A stretch of DNA of 11,023 nucleotides from an uncultured bacterium (lineage in GTDB: Bacteria; Planctomycetota; UBA1135; GCA-002686595), in contig CAJXRJ010000185.1 in NCBI GenBank assembly GCA_913058555.1, positions 1-11,023 of the forward strand, given 5' to 3'. Below the pieces are notes generated by a model. It was not told where the DNA came from. It ran no database searches and saw only the letters and a list, made by a program, of their open reading frames with translations. Positions 1 through 6,544 of this stretch are shown here, in pieces; position 1 is the first letter of the stretch; the number at the start of each line of letters is the position of its first letter. The position numbers and the translations under genes are program-made.

Positions 1-43
1 ACCCGCGGGGGGTGGAATCGCTCCGAGAGGTGGAGAGATTTGA

Positions 44-57
44 TTTTGTACACAAAA
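44..57. promoter_or_regulatory. Candidate GntR/FCD-type operator upstream of the hydroxyproline genes
   Basis: A perfect inverted repeat with 6-nt arms TTTTGT and ACAAAA around a 2-nt centre AC lies 81-94 bases before the chosen start of the epimerase gene. It is A/T-rich in otherwise GC-rich DNA. The shape TTGT-N2-ACAA matches the palindromes bound by FCD-subfamily GntR regulators, and GntR-type regulators are known for hydroxyproline catabolism genes in other bacteria. The site is seen directly; the regulator class is inferred, and no regulator gene is present in this window. Confidence 0.45.
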
Positions 58-137
58 ACACAAGGCGTGTGGGCCCCAAGGAATCGGGATGTTGCGAGAA
101 TCTTCGCCGACCGTCCCCTCCCCACGCATCTGTTCCC

Positions 138-1118
138 ATGCAAAGCATTGACGTCATCGACTCCCATACAGGGGGCGAGCCCACGCGGCTCATTGTGTCT
201 GGAGGGCCCGATCTTGGGCGGGGTCCGCTCCACGAGCGGGTCATTCGGTTCCGCGAGGAGTTCGATCATGTGCGGCGTGCCGTGACCCTTGAGCCCCGCG
301 GTTCAGATGTGCTGGTCGGGGGTCTCCTGTGTGAACCCCACGACGTCAGCTGCGACGTCGGCGTGATCTTCTTCAACAACGTCGACTACCTAGGCATGTG
401 TGGCCACGGGGCCATCGGGCTCATCAGCAGCTTGGAGTACCAAGGGAAGATCGGGCCTGGCGTCCACGCCATCGACACCCCGGTTGGCAAAGTCACTGCT
501 GAACTCGCCCCAAGTGGTCTCGTGAGCGTTGCCAACGTGAAGAGCTTCCGGCACGCGGCCGCCGTGACCGTGGACGTCCCAGGGCTCGGCTCCTTTACAG
601 GGGACGTCGCCTACGGTGGAAACTGGTTCTTCCTCGTGACGTCGCTCCCTGAGGGGCTTGAGCTTCCGAAACTGCGGGTGCACGACCACGCGCGATGGAC
701 CGACATGGGGGTCCGGCTGCGCGCGGCGCTGGCTGCGAATGGGATCACCGGGGATAGCGGTGCCTACATCGACCACGTTGAGTTCTTCGGTCCGCCAGAG
801 GATCCCGCCCACGACTCACGGAACTTCGTGCTTTGCCCCGGCGGGGCCTTCGACCGCTCCCCCTGCGGGACCGGAACGAGCGCGAAGCTCGCCTGCCTGG
901 CGGCCGATGGAAAACTCGCTCCGGGGGCACTCTGGGCCCAGGAGAGCATCATCGGAAGCGTGTTCTCGTGCAGCTATCAAGAGGGTTCGGAGCCAGGAAC
1001 CATCCTGCCGACGATTGCGGGCACAGCGTTTGTTAGTGCGACCGCGAGTCTCGTGATCGACCCGCGTGATCCCTTTCGTCATGGATTTGCTGCCGCTGGG
1101 ACCGGCGCTACCGAATGA
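138..1118 (+). CDS. 4-hydroxyproline 2-epimerase (proline racemase family)
   Basis: Cytosolic, cofactor-independent epimerase expected to convert trans-4-hydroxy-L-proline to cis-4-hydroxy-D-proline with two cysteines acting as acid and base. The 326-residue product starts MQSIDVIDSHTGGEPTR, the usual N-terminus of the family. The first catalytic cysteine is in MCGHG (Cys88) and the second in SPCGTGTSAK (Cys243). Having Cys at both positions argues against trans-3-hydroxyproline dehydratase, which carries Thr at the second. The reading frame stays open upstream to base 12, but that 42-residue extension is unlike the family and covers the palindrome at 44-57, so ATG 138 is chosen although no Shine-Dalgarno sequence is visible. 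The stop overlaps the next start as ATGA, implying translational coupling to the dehydrogenase gene. A true proline racemase is possible, but the partner gene favours the hydroxyproline epimerase role. Confidence 0.88.
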   Translation: MQSIDVIDSHTGGEPTRLIVSGGPDLGRGPLHERVIRFREEFDHVRRAVTLEPRGSDVLVGGLLCEPHDVSCDVGVIFFNNVDYLGMCGHGAIGLISSLEYQGKIGPGVHAIDTPVGKVTAELAPSGLVSVANVKSFRHAAAVTVDVPGLGSFTGDVAYGGNWFFLVTSLPEGLELPKLRVHDHARWTDMGVRLRAALAANGITGDSGAYIDHVEFFGPPEDPAHDSRNFVLCPGGAFDRSPCGTGTSAKLACLAADGKLAPGALWAQESIIGSVFSCSYQEGSEPGTILPTIAGTAFVSATASLVIDPRDPFRHGFAAAGTGATE

Positions 1119-2419
1119 ACTCCCCTCAGCGTGACCATCCAGAAGGAGGCGGGGCGGCGGGCCCCTCCGGTGACACCGTTCTTGTCATTGGAGGGGGTGT
1201 CATCGGCGGCATGAGCGCTTGGTACCTGCATCGGGCGGGATACCAGGTGACGGTCATGGACCAGGGCCAGTTTGGCGCCGCTTGCTCCCACGGCAACTGT
1301 GGCTATGTCTGCCCGAGCCACGTCCTGCCCCTCTGCCAGCCTGGCGCCATCGTCAAGACGATGAAGGCGATGCTGCGCCGCAACTCTCCGTTCGCCATCA
1401 AGCCACGGGCGAGCCGCGCGTGGCTCGGGTGGTTTTGGAACTTCATGCGCGCTTGCGACCGGGACCAGATGATGGCCACCGCCGCCGGCACCCACGCGCT
1501 CTTGCAGTCGTCCCTGGGGCTCTACCGCGAGCTCGTCAAAGAGGAGGGGATCGACTGCGAATGGCAGGAGCGAGGCTTGCTCTTCATCTACGACAAGGCC
1601 GAGGACTTCGACGCCTACGGGAAGACGGATAGTCTCTTGCGCGAGCACTTCGGGCTCGCTGCGACGCCCTATGCCGGCGACGAGGTGCTGGGCATTGAGC
1701 CGGCACTCAAGCCAGGGATCGGGGGTGCATGGCACTACGAGGGGGATTGCCATCTGCGACCCGACAAGCTGATGGCGGAGCTGCGCAAGCGCCTCGAGGC
1801 GGGGGGCGTGCGGTTCATCGAAGGGAAAGCGATGGAGGGCTTTCGGTGCGAGGGCCGCAGCGTGCGCGCCGTGGTTTCAGGCGGCGAGACCATCGAGGCC
1901 AGCCGGTTCGTGGTGGCCACCGGCGCGATGACGCCCATGCTCAACGAACACCTCGGGTTCAAGATCCCCATCGAGCCGGGCAAGGGGTACTCCATCACGT
2001 CGGCCGGCACGGACAACTTGCCCGTGCATCCATTGATCTTCGAGGACTCCCACGTGGCGGTGACGCCCATGACGAGTGGGTTCCGCATTGGATCGACGAT
2101 GGAGTTCGTCGGGTACAACACGTCGATCCATCCCAAGCGCCTTGGCCTCTTGACCGCGGCCGCGGACAAGTACCTCCACGGTCCTATGCCTGCGGAGGTT
2201 CAGGAGACCTGGTACGGATGGCGCCCCATGGTTTGGGACGGGAGGCCGATCATCGACAAGGGGCCGGCCCACGACAACGTCTGGATCGCCGCGGGCCACA
2301 GCATGCTTGGCCTCAGTATGGCAACGGGGACCGGCCGCTTGATCACCGAGATGGTGTCAGGCGACCGGCCCCACGTGGATCCTGAACCCTACCGGGCGAG
2401 TCGGTTCATTCGATCGTGA
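1115..2419 (+). CDS. FAD-dependent D-amino-acid (D-hydroxyproline) dehydrogenase, DadA-like
   Basis: A 434-residue flavoprotein of the DAO/DadA family. The N-terminal Rossmann fold has the FAD-binding GxGxxG as GGGVIGG (Gly26, Gly28, Gly31), with an acidic residue (Asp49) at the end of the second strand for the adenosine ribose. A cysteine-containing loop follows (CSHGNCGYVCPSH, about residues 58-70). The C-terminal part has the family signature WYGWRPMVWDGRPIID and then GHSMLGLSMATGTGRLI, the second FAD-contact region. In the hydroxyproline pathway such an enzyme oxidises cis-4-hydroxy-D-proline to 1-pyrroline-4-hydroxy-2-carboxylate and passes electrons to the respiratory chain. The start overlaps the epimerase stop by 4 bases (ATGA). 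The 3' end overlaps the convergent peroxidase gene by 14 bases. The substrate is inferred from the neighbour; other D-amino acids are possible. Confidence 0.85.
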   Translation: MNSPQRDHPEGGGAAGPSGDTVLVIGGGVIGGMSAWYLHRAGYQVTVMDQGQFGAACSHGNCGYVCPSHVLPLCQPGAIVKTMKAMLRRNSPFAIKPRASRAWLGWFWNFMRACDRDQMMATAAGTHALLQSSLGLYRELVKEEGIDCEWQERGLLFIYDKAEDFDAYGKTDSLLREHFGLAATPYAGDEVLGIEPALKPGIGGAWHYEGDCHLRPDKLMAELRKRLEAGGVRFIEGKAMEGFRCEGRSVRAVVSGGETIEASRFVVATGAMTPMLNEHLGFKIPIEPGKGYSITSAGTDNLPVHPLIFEDSHVAVTPMTSGFRIGSTMEFVGYNTSIHPKRLGLLTAAADKYLHGPMPAEVQETWYGWRPMVWDGRPIIDKGPAHDNVWIAAGHSMLGLSMATGTGRLITEMVSGDRPHVDPEPYRASRFIRS

Positions 2420-4064
2420 TGCGAACCATCTCGGAGCGGGCGATGCCGTTTGCCGCGCCGGGATCGCGAACGACCCATTGGGCGTTGTAGCTCATGCCCA
2501 CCATGACCGGCGCCGTGGCCGCCGGGTCGATCCAGGTCGCGAAGCCGCTGCCAGGGCCCGCGCCCTCGAGGCGCTGGGGGAACGGAAGGCCCGAGCGAAG
2601 TTGATCGGTCGGGGCGCCCGGGGGCAAGTTCTGGACCCTCACGTTGAGTAGCGCCCAAGCGCCGCCGTAGGCGAGATTGATGCCGACTCGGAAGCCCTCG
2701 TTGCCCTCCGCGGGCGGCGAGGTGGCGATGATCTCAGGCACGATGCCGAAACTGCCGGCAACCGCGCCAAGGCCCAGGGGCATCGGGTTTGGGGCCGTGC
2801 GCTCGCTCCAAAGGGTGGGGCGATCGAAGGGGGCGGTCTCAGCGGCGACGCGCGGATCGGTCAGGGTCCCGAGGAACGCGATGATGTCCCCGCGGACCTG
2901 CGGCGGGACCCGCAGATCGTTCAGGCGCTGGTCTTTGTTGTCCGCGAAGGGGCCGCCGTCCTGGTCGTAGAACTGCAGGAGCTGGTTGAGCGAGTTGATC
3001 CCGGGGGCCCCGGTGTGGAAGAACCGCTCCCGGAGCGTGACGTTCCGGAGGGACGGAGTCTTGAAGCGCCCACGGTCTTGGTTGCTACCGGTGACGGCGC
3101 GGCGCCCTTCGTCTTCGGCGATGGGGCGCAGGCCCAGGTTGTGGAACTGGCCGTCCGAGAAGAGGCTGCCCGAGTGGCACTGGGCGCAGCGGGACTGGGG
3201 GCTACCGAAGGCGCCGCGTCCGCGGTTCTCCGCCTGCGTGAACTGCGCTTGGTTGCGCATGACCCTGTCGAACTTCGACTGGTCGGGGATGAGCGTGCGC
3301 TGGTACGTCGCGAGTGCGAAAGCGATGCGGACCGGGGTGATCTCGGTCGTGCCGAAGGCGTTCTCGAAGAGCTCGGGGTACGTGGAGTCCACCGCCAGGG
3401 CGGCCTGGACGTCCGCGGGCAGGTTCGACGCGAGGGCCAAGGGGCGGCCCGCTGCGAGGCGGTCCGTGACGCTTGTCCAGTCGCGGCTCTCGAACGCCAT
3501 CTCCACGTCCGACATCAAGGGCTGCAGGGACTGGGACTCAAGGGCGCCGCGGTTCTGAATCACGACCTGCCCGGTGAGCGGATCGCGGAACTGGCCGCTG
3601 GCGCGTCCATCCCAGAAGAGAGTGGGGAAATAGGCGGCCGCGATCATGCTCGGCGTCGAGCGGTTCGTGGCCTGCACTCCGAAGCCGAACATGCTGTCGC
3701 TTTCGAAGTGGCCGAACGAGTTCGAGGACGAGACGCCCGGGGAGCCGAAGATGTCGTCGGCGGTTCCGGGGACTCCGTCGGGGCCGGGGTGAGCCGCCAG
3801 GTTCCCAATTCGCGGATCGGTGCCACCGTGCCCGGGCATGTGGCACGTGCCGCATGCCATGGTGCCGTCGCTGGAAAGTTGCTCATCCCAGAAGAGCGCC
3901 TTGCCAAGCACGGCCTTCTCCGCGGTGATCGGGTTCTCGTTCGGGGCGAGCGGCGGGGGCAGTGGCCCCTGGGCGCTCGCCGTAGAGGCGACGCCGAGGG
4001 ATAGGGCCCCAAGGGCCAACAGCCCGGCGGAACGGCGCGGGGTTTGGGGAAGAGTCAATCGCAT
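2406..4064 (-). CDS. Exported di-haem cytochrome c peroxidase (MauG/CcpA family) with C-terminal extension
   Basis: A 552-residue protein with a signal peptide (RR at 10-11, hydrophobic core 13-27, likely cut after ASA at residue 31), so periplasmic. Two c-type haem sites are present: CGTCH at 71-75 and CAQCH at 293-297. Family motifs between and after them include FWDGRA (150-155), the TPSLRNV segment (336-342) and FHTG (349-352). Members reduce hydrogen peroxide with electrons from small cytochromes, or act as MauG-like protein-modifying oxidases. The core is about 330-350 residues in typical members. Here a loop of about 55 residues (80-135, containing DGVPGTADD) sits after the first haem, and about 140 residues (from about 412) follow the peroxidase core as a Pro/Gly-rich beta-type domain ending EMVRITIE. 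There is no clear Shine-Dalgarno sequence at ATG 4064. It runs opposite to the dehydrogenase gene, overlapping its end, and is probably transcribed alone. Confidence 0.9.
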   Translation of the reverse strand: MRLTLPQTPRRSAGLLALGALSLGVASTASAQGPLPPPLAPNENPITAEKAVLGKALFWDEQLSSDGTMACGTCHMPGHGGTDPRIGNLAAHPGPDGVPGTADDIFGSPGVSSSNSFGHFESDSMFGFGVQATNRSTPSMIAAAYFPTLFWDGRASGQFRDPLTGQVVIQNRGALESQSLQPLMSDVEMAFESRDWTSVTDRLAAGRPLALASNLPADVQAALAVDSTYPELFENAFGTTEITPVRIAFALATYQRTLIPDQSKFDRVMRNQAQFTQAENRGRGAFGSPQSRCAQCHSGSLFSDGQFHNLGLRPIAEDEGRRAVTGSNQDRGRFKTPSLRNVTLRERFFHTGAPGINSLNQLLQFYDQDGGPFADNKDQRLNDLRVPPQVRGDIIAFLGTLTDPRVAAETAPFDRPTLWSERTAPNPMPLGLGAVAGSFGIVPEIIATSPPAEGNEGFRVGINLAYGGAWALLNVRVQNLPPGAPTDQLRSGLPFPQRLEGAGPGSGFATWIDPAATAPVMVGMSYNAQWVVRDPGAANGIARSEMVRITIE

Positions 4065-4315
4065 GATGTTCAGATAGTTCGGCGGTGGGGGTGCGCTGGG
4101 AACGCGGCGCGCTGGGATCCCAAGTAGGGGACGCGGAGCAAACTATCGAACGGGATTCCGCTCCCTGCAAACGCCGGCTCACGCCGCTCTCATGAATGCG
4201 AGGGCTGCGGCGTGCCCCCTGGGAGCCTTCGGACTACGGTTTCCAAGCGCCCCCTCGTTCCGATGGGCCGCAGCGAACGTGAATCGAATCGAAACACCCT
4301 GCGTATGCGACTGTC
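4065..4315. other. Divergent intergenic region, no gene seen
   Basis: The longest non-coding gap (251 bases) separates the divergent peroxidase and membrane-protein genes, so it should hold promoters for both. The only structure I see is a spaced inverted repeat, GATAGTT at 4073-4079 and AACTATC at 4141-4147, plus a short direct repeat GAATC at about 4280-4290. Neither is strong. No convincing -35/-10 pair was found. Confidence 0.4.
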
Positions 4316-4807
4316 ATGAACACCCCCGGAACGCCCCGCGACACCAAGCCGACCATCGCCCAGGCCCAGATCATCGTTCTCGCTTTGATCATGGGCATCG
4401 TCCTCTTCGCCGTCGTGGCGTACGTCGTCTCGCCTCTGGATGGGCCCTCCGAGGGCATTGATGCAGCAGAACCGGCGATTCCGATGTTCCCGCTGATCCT
4501 CGCCGTCCAAGGCACGATGGCGATCGCTGCGGCGTTCTTCCTGCGTGGAGTCCTCGCCCAGCGAGTGAAGCCCCGGCGAGAGGAAGCCCGTGGGGAGGTC
4601 CGAGAGGGGGTCATGCCCGCGGAGCTACTCACAGCGACGATTGTCTCCGCCGCCCTCGTCGAGTCCTTGGGCCTGCTCGGATGCGTGGGTTACCTCCTGG
4701 ACGCGCAGATGGCCTATCTAGCGGCGCCCGTGGTGGCCGTGGCGCTTATGGCGTTCTGGTTGCCCTCCAAGTCCTCCGTGGAGAACTGGCTCGAAGGGCT
4801 TTCGTGA
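4316..4807 (+). CDS. Small integral membrane protein of unknown function
   Basis: A 163-residue protein with four predicted membrane helices at about residues 19-38, 57-76, 104-125 and 132-149. A charged cytoplasmic-type stretch rich in Arg and Glu (77-97) joins helices 2 and 3. Helix 3 carries a buried acidic residue (Glu116) in ALVESLGLLG and is followed by a short turn. This superficially resembles the second helix of ATP synthase subunit c, but the protein is twice that length and no ATP synthase genes are near. No signal peptide or Shine-Dalgarno sequence is visible. It is divergent from the peroxidase gene and is followed after 10 bases by a terminator-like hairpin, so it is probably a single-gene unit. 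I do not recognise a named family. Confidence 0.75.
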   Translation: MNTPGTPRDTKPTIAQAQIIVLALIMGIVLFAVVAYVVSPLDGPSEGIDAAEPAIPMFPLILAVQGTMAIAAAFFLRGVLAQRVKPRREEARGEVREGVMPAELLTATIVSAALVESLGLLGCVGYLLDAQMAYLAAPVVAVALMAFWLPSKSSVENWLEGLS

Positions 4808-4817
4808 GGGAGGGGAA

Positions 4818-4839
4818 GGGCCCCTTTGGGGCTCCTTTT
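4818..4839 (+). terminator. Intrinsic terminator-like hairpin after the membrane protein gene
   Basis: A 7-bp stem (GGGCCCC, 4818-4824, with GGGGCTC, 4828-4834, including one G-U pair) closes a TTT loop and is followed by CTTTT. It begins 10 bases after the stop at 4807, which fits a rho-independent terminator for the membrane-protein gene. Confidence 0.55.
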
Positions 4840-4871
4840 GAGGTTTCACCCAGGCGGCGCGGTCAATGGTT

Positions 4872-4904
4872 CAAGGGGGTCCCTTGGGGGGGTCGATACC
4901 CCCC
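4872..4904. repeat. Two abutting GC-rich hairpins before the response regulator
   Basis: The first hairpin is CAAGGG-GGT-CCCTTG (4872-4886), a perfect 6-bp stem with a 3-nt loop. Directly after it comes GGGGGGT-CGAT-ACCCCCC (4887-4904), a perfect 7-bp stem with a 4-nt loop. They end 26 bases before the response regulator start, so they could lie in its 5' leader or mark a promoter region. No T-run follows, so a terminator is less likely. Function unknown. Confidence 0.45.
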
Positions 4905-4930
4905 GGTAGCCCCTAGCCACGCCAGAAACC

Positions 4931-5296
4931 ATGAAAGCTATCGTCACGGACGACTCGAAAGCGACTCGCACGATCCTGAGCAAGCTCATGCAGGATCTGA
5001 ACTTCGAAGTGGAGGAGGCCGCCGACGGCGGGCAGCTCCTGGAGGTTCTCACGCGCGAGGCCGTCGATATCTGCCTGATCGACTCGAACATGCCAGGGAT
5101 GACCGGGACCGAGGTCATTCGCATTATGAAGTCGCATCCTGCGTGGAAGAACATCCCTTCGATCCTCGTGACCGATGAGATCGCCAGCGAGAGGATGAAC
5201 GGAGCTCTGGAGGCAGGAGCGTCCGGATGCCTTGGCCGGCCCCTCAAGATCGAGAAGCTCACGGACTTGCTCAAACGCCTCGGCTTGGAGCAGTGA
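4931..5296 (+). CDS. Single-domain response regulator (CheY-like receiver)
   Basis: A 121-residue protein made only of a receiver domain, with no output domain, so it probably acts through protein-protein contact in a phosphorelay or motility circuit. The acidic pocket is Asp7 and Asp8 (IVTDDS), and the phospho-acceptor is Asp51 in LIDSNMPGMTG. The conserved switch Thr is Thr81 (LVTDE). The near-invariant Lys of the family's KP motif is replaced by Arg: the segment reads GRPLKIEKL with Arg103-Pro104, so phosphorylation kinetics may be altered. No histidine kinase or chemotaxis gene is nearby, so it is an orphan. There is no Shine-Dalgarno sequence before ATG 4931. It is isolated by hairpins on both sides and is probably monocistronic. 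Confidence 0.9.
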   Translation: MKAIVTDDSKATRTILSKLMQDLNFEVEEAADGGQLLEVLTREAVDICLIDSNMPGMTGTEVIRIMKSHPAWKNIPSILVTDEIASERMNGALEAGASGCLGRPLKIEKLTDLLKRLGLEQ

Positions 5297-5329
5297 TCCC
5301 GGGTAACCACGGGACCAAGCGACATACAC

Positions 5330-5366
5330 AAGGGCGGAGCAGCACGAGCGGTGCCGCTCCGCCCTT
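5330..5366 (+). terminator. Strong intrinsic terminator-like hairpin after the response regulator
   Basis: An 11-bp perfect stem (AAGGGCGGAGC, 5330-5340, with GCTCCGCCCTT, 5356-5366) continues after one A-C mismatch into a 4-bp inner stem (GCAC/GTGC) with a 5-nt loop. It sits 33 bases after the response regulator stop. The following bases (CGCGTTT) give only a weak T-run. It supports ending the response regulator transcript here and placing the next gene start downstream, at 5387. Confidence 0.7.
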
Positions 5367-5386
5367 CGCGTTTACGATGGGTCCCC

Positions 5387-6544
5387 ATGGAGCCACGGGA
5401 GAGGATCGGGAGAGGGGCAGTGGGTGCCGCTGTGGGGGGAGCCATCGCGCTAGCCCTCATTGCTTATGCCTTATGGGCCGGATCCCGGAACCAGGGGCTT
5501 GGGCTGCCCACGGGTAGCGGGGCAGGTTCCGTCGGGCCATCGTCGGAGCCCGGGGGTGGCGCGGCTCGGGACCTCGTCTATCCGGAGGAGGGCAGCGCCA
5601 CGGGGGCACGGGAACCAGAGGCACCTGGTCCCGAAGAGGAAGCGCCTGCTGCCGACGGGGCGCCGGCGCCCGGCTTGCCCACGCCCACGCAGGAGCTTGC
5701 GCCATTGCCGGAGCCGGTCGGTGTTCTGTCGGGCCGGCTGCTCCCCGAATCAGGGGTCTTCGACCAGGAACCGTCCGCGCTCATCCGCGGCATCACCTTG
5801 GACGCGGTTTCGAGAGTGGCGCCCCGCATCACCGCCACGGCGGCGCTGAGTCCCGTCCTGGACGACGAGGGACGTCTCGTGGCCATAGACTTCGAAACGG
5901 AGGCTCTTCCGGCCGTGGAGTTTGAGCTGACCCTTAGCCAGCTCGGTACCAGGCGCTGGGATCGGACGAGCGCGATCGCCCTCCCGCCCCAGGGGGGCAT
6001 CGAATTCCTGTGCTACGACGGGGACGACGAGGTCGCCGTGGAGTTCTTGGTGGTGGACGCCGTCTCCGGCGAAGCCATCGACGACTGGGAGGCGAGCCAG
6101 TTTCGGCTCTCGGCATCCAAGGAGAGCGGAGTCCTACTCCATGCGGGTCCGTTGAACGCGGACAAGATCCCCGTGGACGCGGCGCTTCAGTGGATCGTCG
6201 AGGCCGACGGCTACGCGCCTGCCTTTGGGAGCGAGGGGGACTTTCAAATGAGTGCAGACGGCTCTAAGAGGGCCGTGACCGTGCGGCTGGAGCGTGGATT
6301 TGCCACTCGGCTGGTGGTCCTTGGGGTGTCGCCCGATCGGGTGCCGGCGGATCGCGCCGATGTTTGGGTCGACGGGCGGCGCGTGGGCGCCACGGACGAT
6401 TCCGGCCAGATCCTGCTGCGATCCAAAGCGAAGCCTGAGACCATTGAGGTTCAGTGGCACGGCCAATCACTCAAGGGCCCGTTCGCCGGCGCCTGCCTCA
6501 AGAGACGCAGCCACCTGCACGTTGCTCTGCTCAAGTCCCCATGA
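5387..6544 (+). CDS. Membrane-anchored beta-rich protein with Pro/Glu/Ala linker, unknown function
   Basis: A 385-residue protein with one N-terminal membrane helix (about residues 11-31) after a short Arg-rich cytoplasmic stretch. A low-complexity linker rich in Pro, Ala, Gly and Glu follows (about 33-110), then an extracytoplasmic region of about 270 residues with alternating beta-strand character. The last part (about 300-360, including ADVWVDGRRVGATDDSGQIL) resembles carboxypeptidase-regulatory or PEGA-like beta-sandwich domains used as surface or cell-wall modules; this is a pattern-level resemblance only. The frame is open to 5351, but that GTG lies inside the terminator hairpin, so ATG 5387 is preferred. 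The stop overlaps the next start as ATGA, coupling it to the lipoprotein gene. Probably an envelope protein. Confidence 0.7.
   Translation: MEPRERIGRGAVGAAVGGAIALALIAYALWAGSRNQGLGLPTGSGAGSVGPSSEPGGGAARDLVYPEEGSATGAREPEAPGPEEEAPAADGAPAPGLPTPTQELAPLPEPVGVLSGRLLPESGVFDQEPSALIRGITLDAVSRVAPRITATAALSPVLDDEGRLVAIDFETEALPAVEFELTLSQLGTRRWDRTSAIALPPQGGIEFLCYDGDDEVAVEFLVVDAVSGEAIDDWEASQFRLSASKESGVLLHAGPLNADKIPVDAALQWIVEADGYAPAFGSEGDFQMSADGSKRAVTVRLERGFATRLVVLGVSPDRVPADRADVWVDGRRVGATDDSGQILLRSKAKPETIEVQWHGQSLKGPFAGACLKRRSHLHVALLKSP

Noticed and set aside
12..137. N-terminal extension of the epimerase reading frame upstream of ATG 138
   Set aside because: The extra 42 residues do not look like the proline racemase family, whose members begin near MQSIDVIDSHTGGEP, and the stretch covers the candidate operator palindrome.
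1079..1753. 224-codon open frame on the minus strand opposite the dehydrogenase gene
   Set aside because: Antisense shadow. The plus strand carries the FAD-binding motif and the ATGA-coupled start.
3015..4004. 329-codon open frame on the plus strand opposite the peroxidase gene
   Set aside because: Antisense shadow in GC-rich DNA. The minus strand has a signal peptide and both CxxCH haem motifs, and the plus-strand product is a low-complexity Arg/Val/Glu-rich sequence without motifs.
5351..5386. GTG start at 5351 for the membrane-anchored protein
   Set aside because: This codon lies within the terminator hairpin arm and loop, and the extension adds nothing to the signal-anchor; ATG 5387 places the membrane helix normally.
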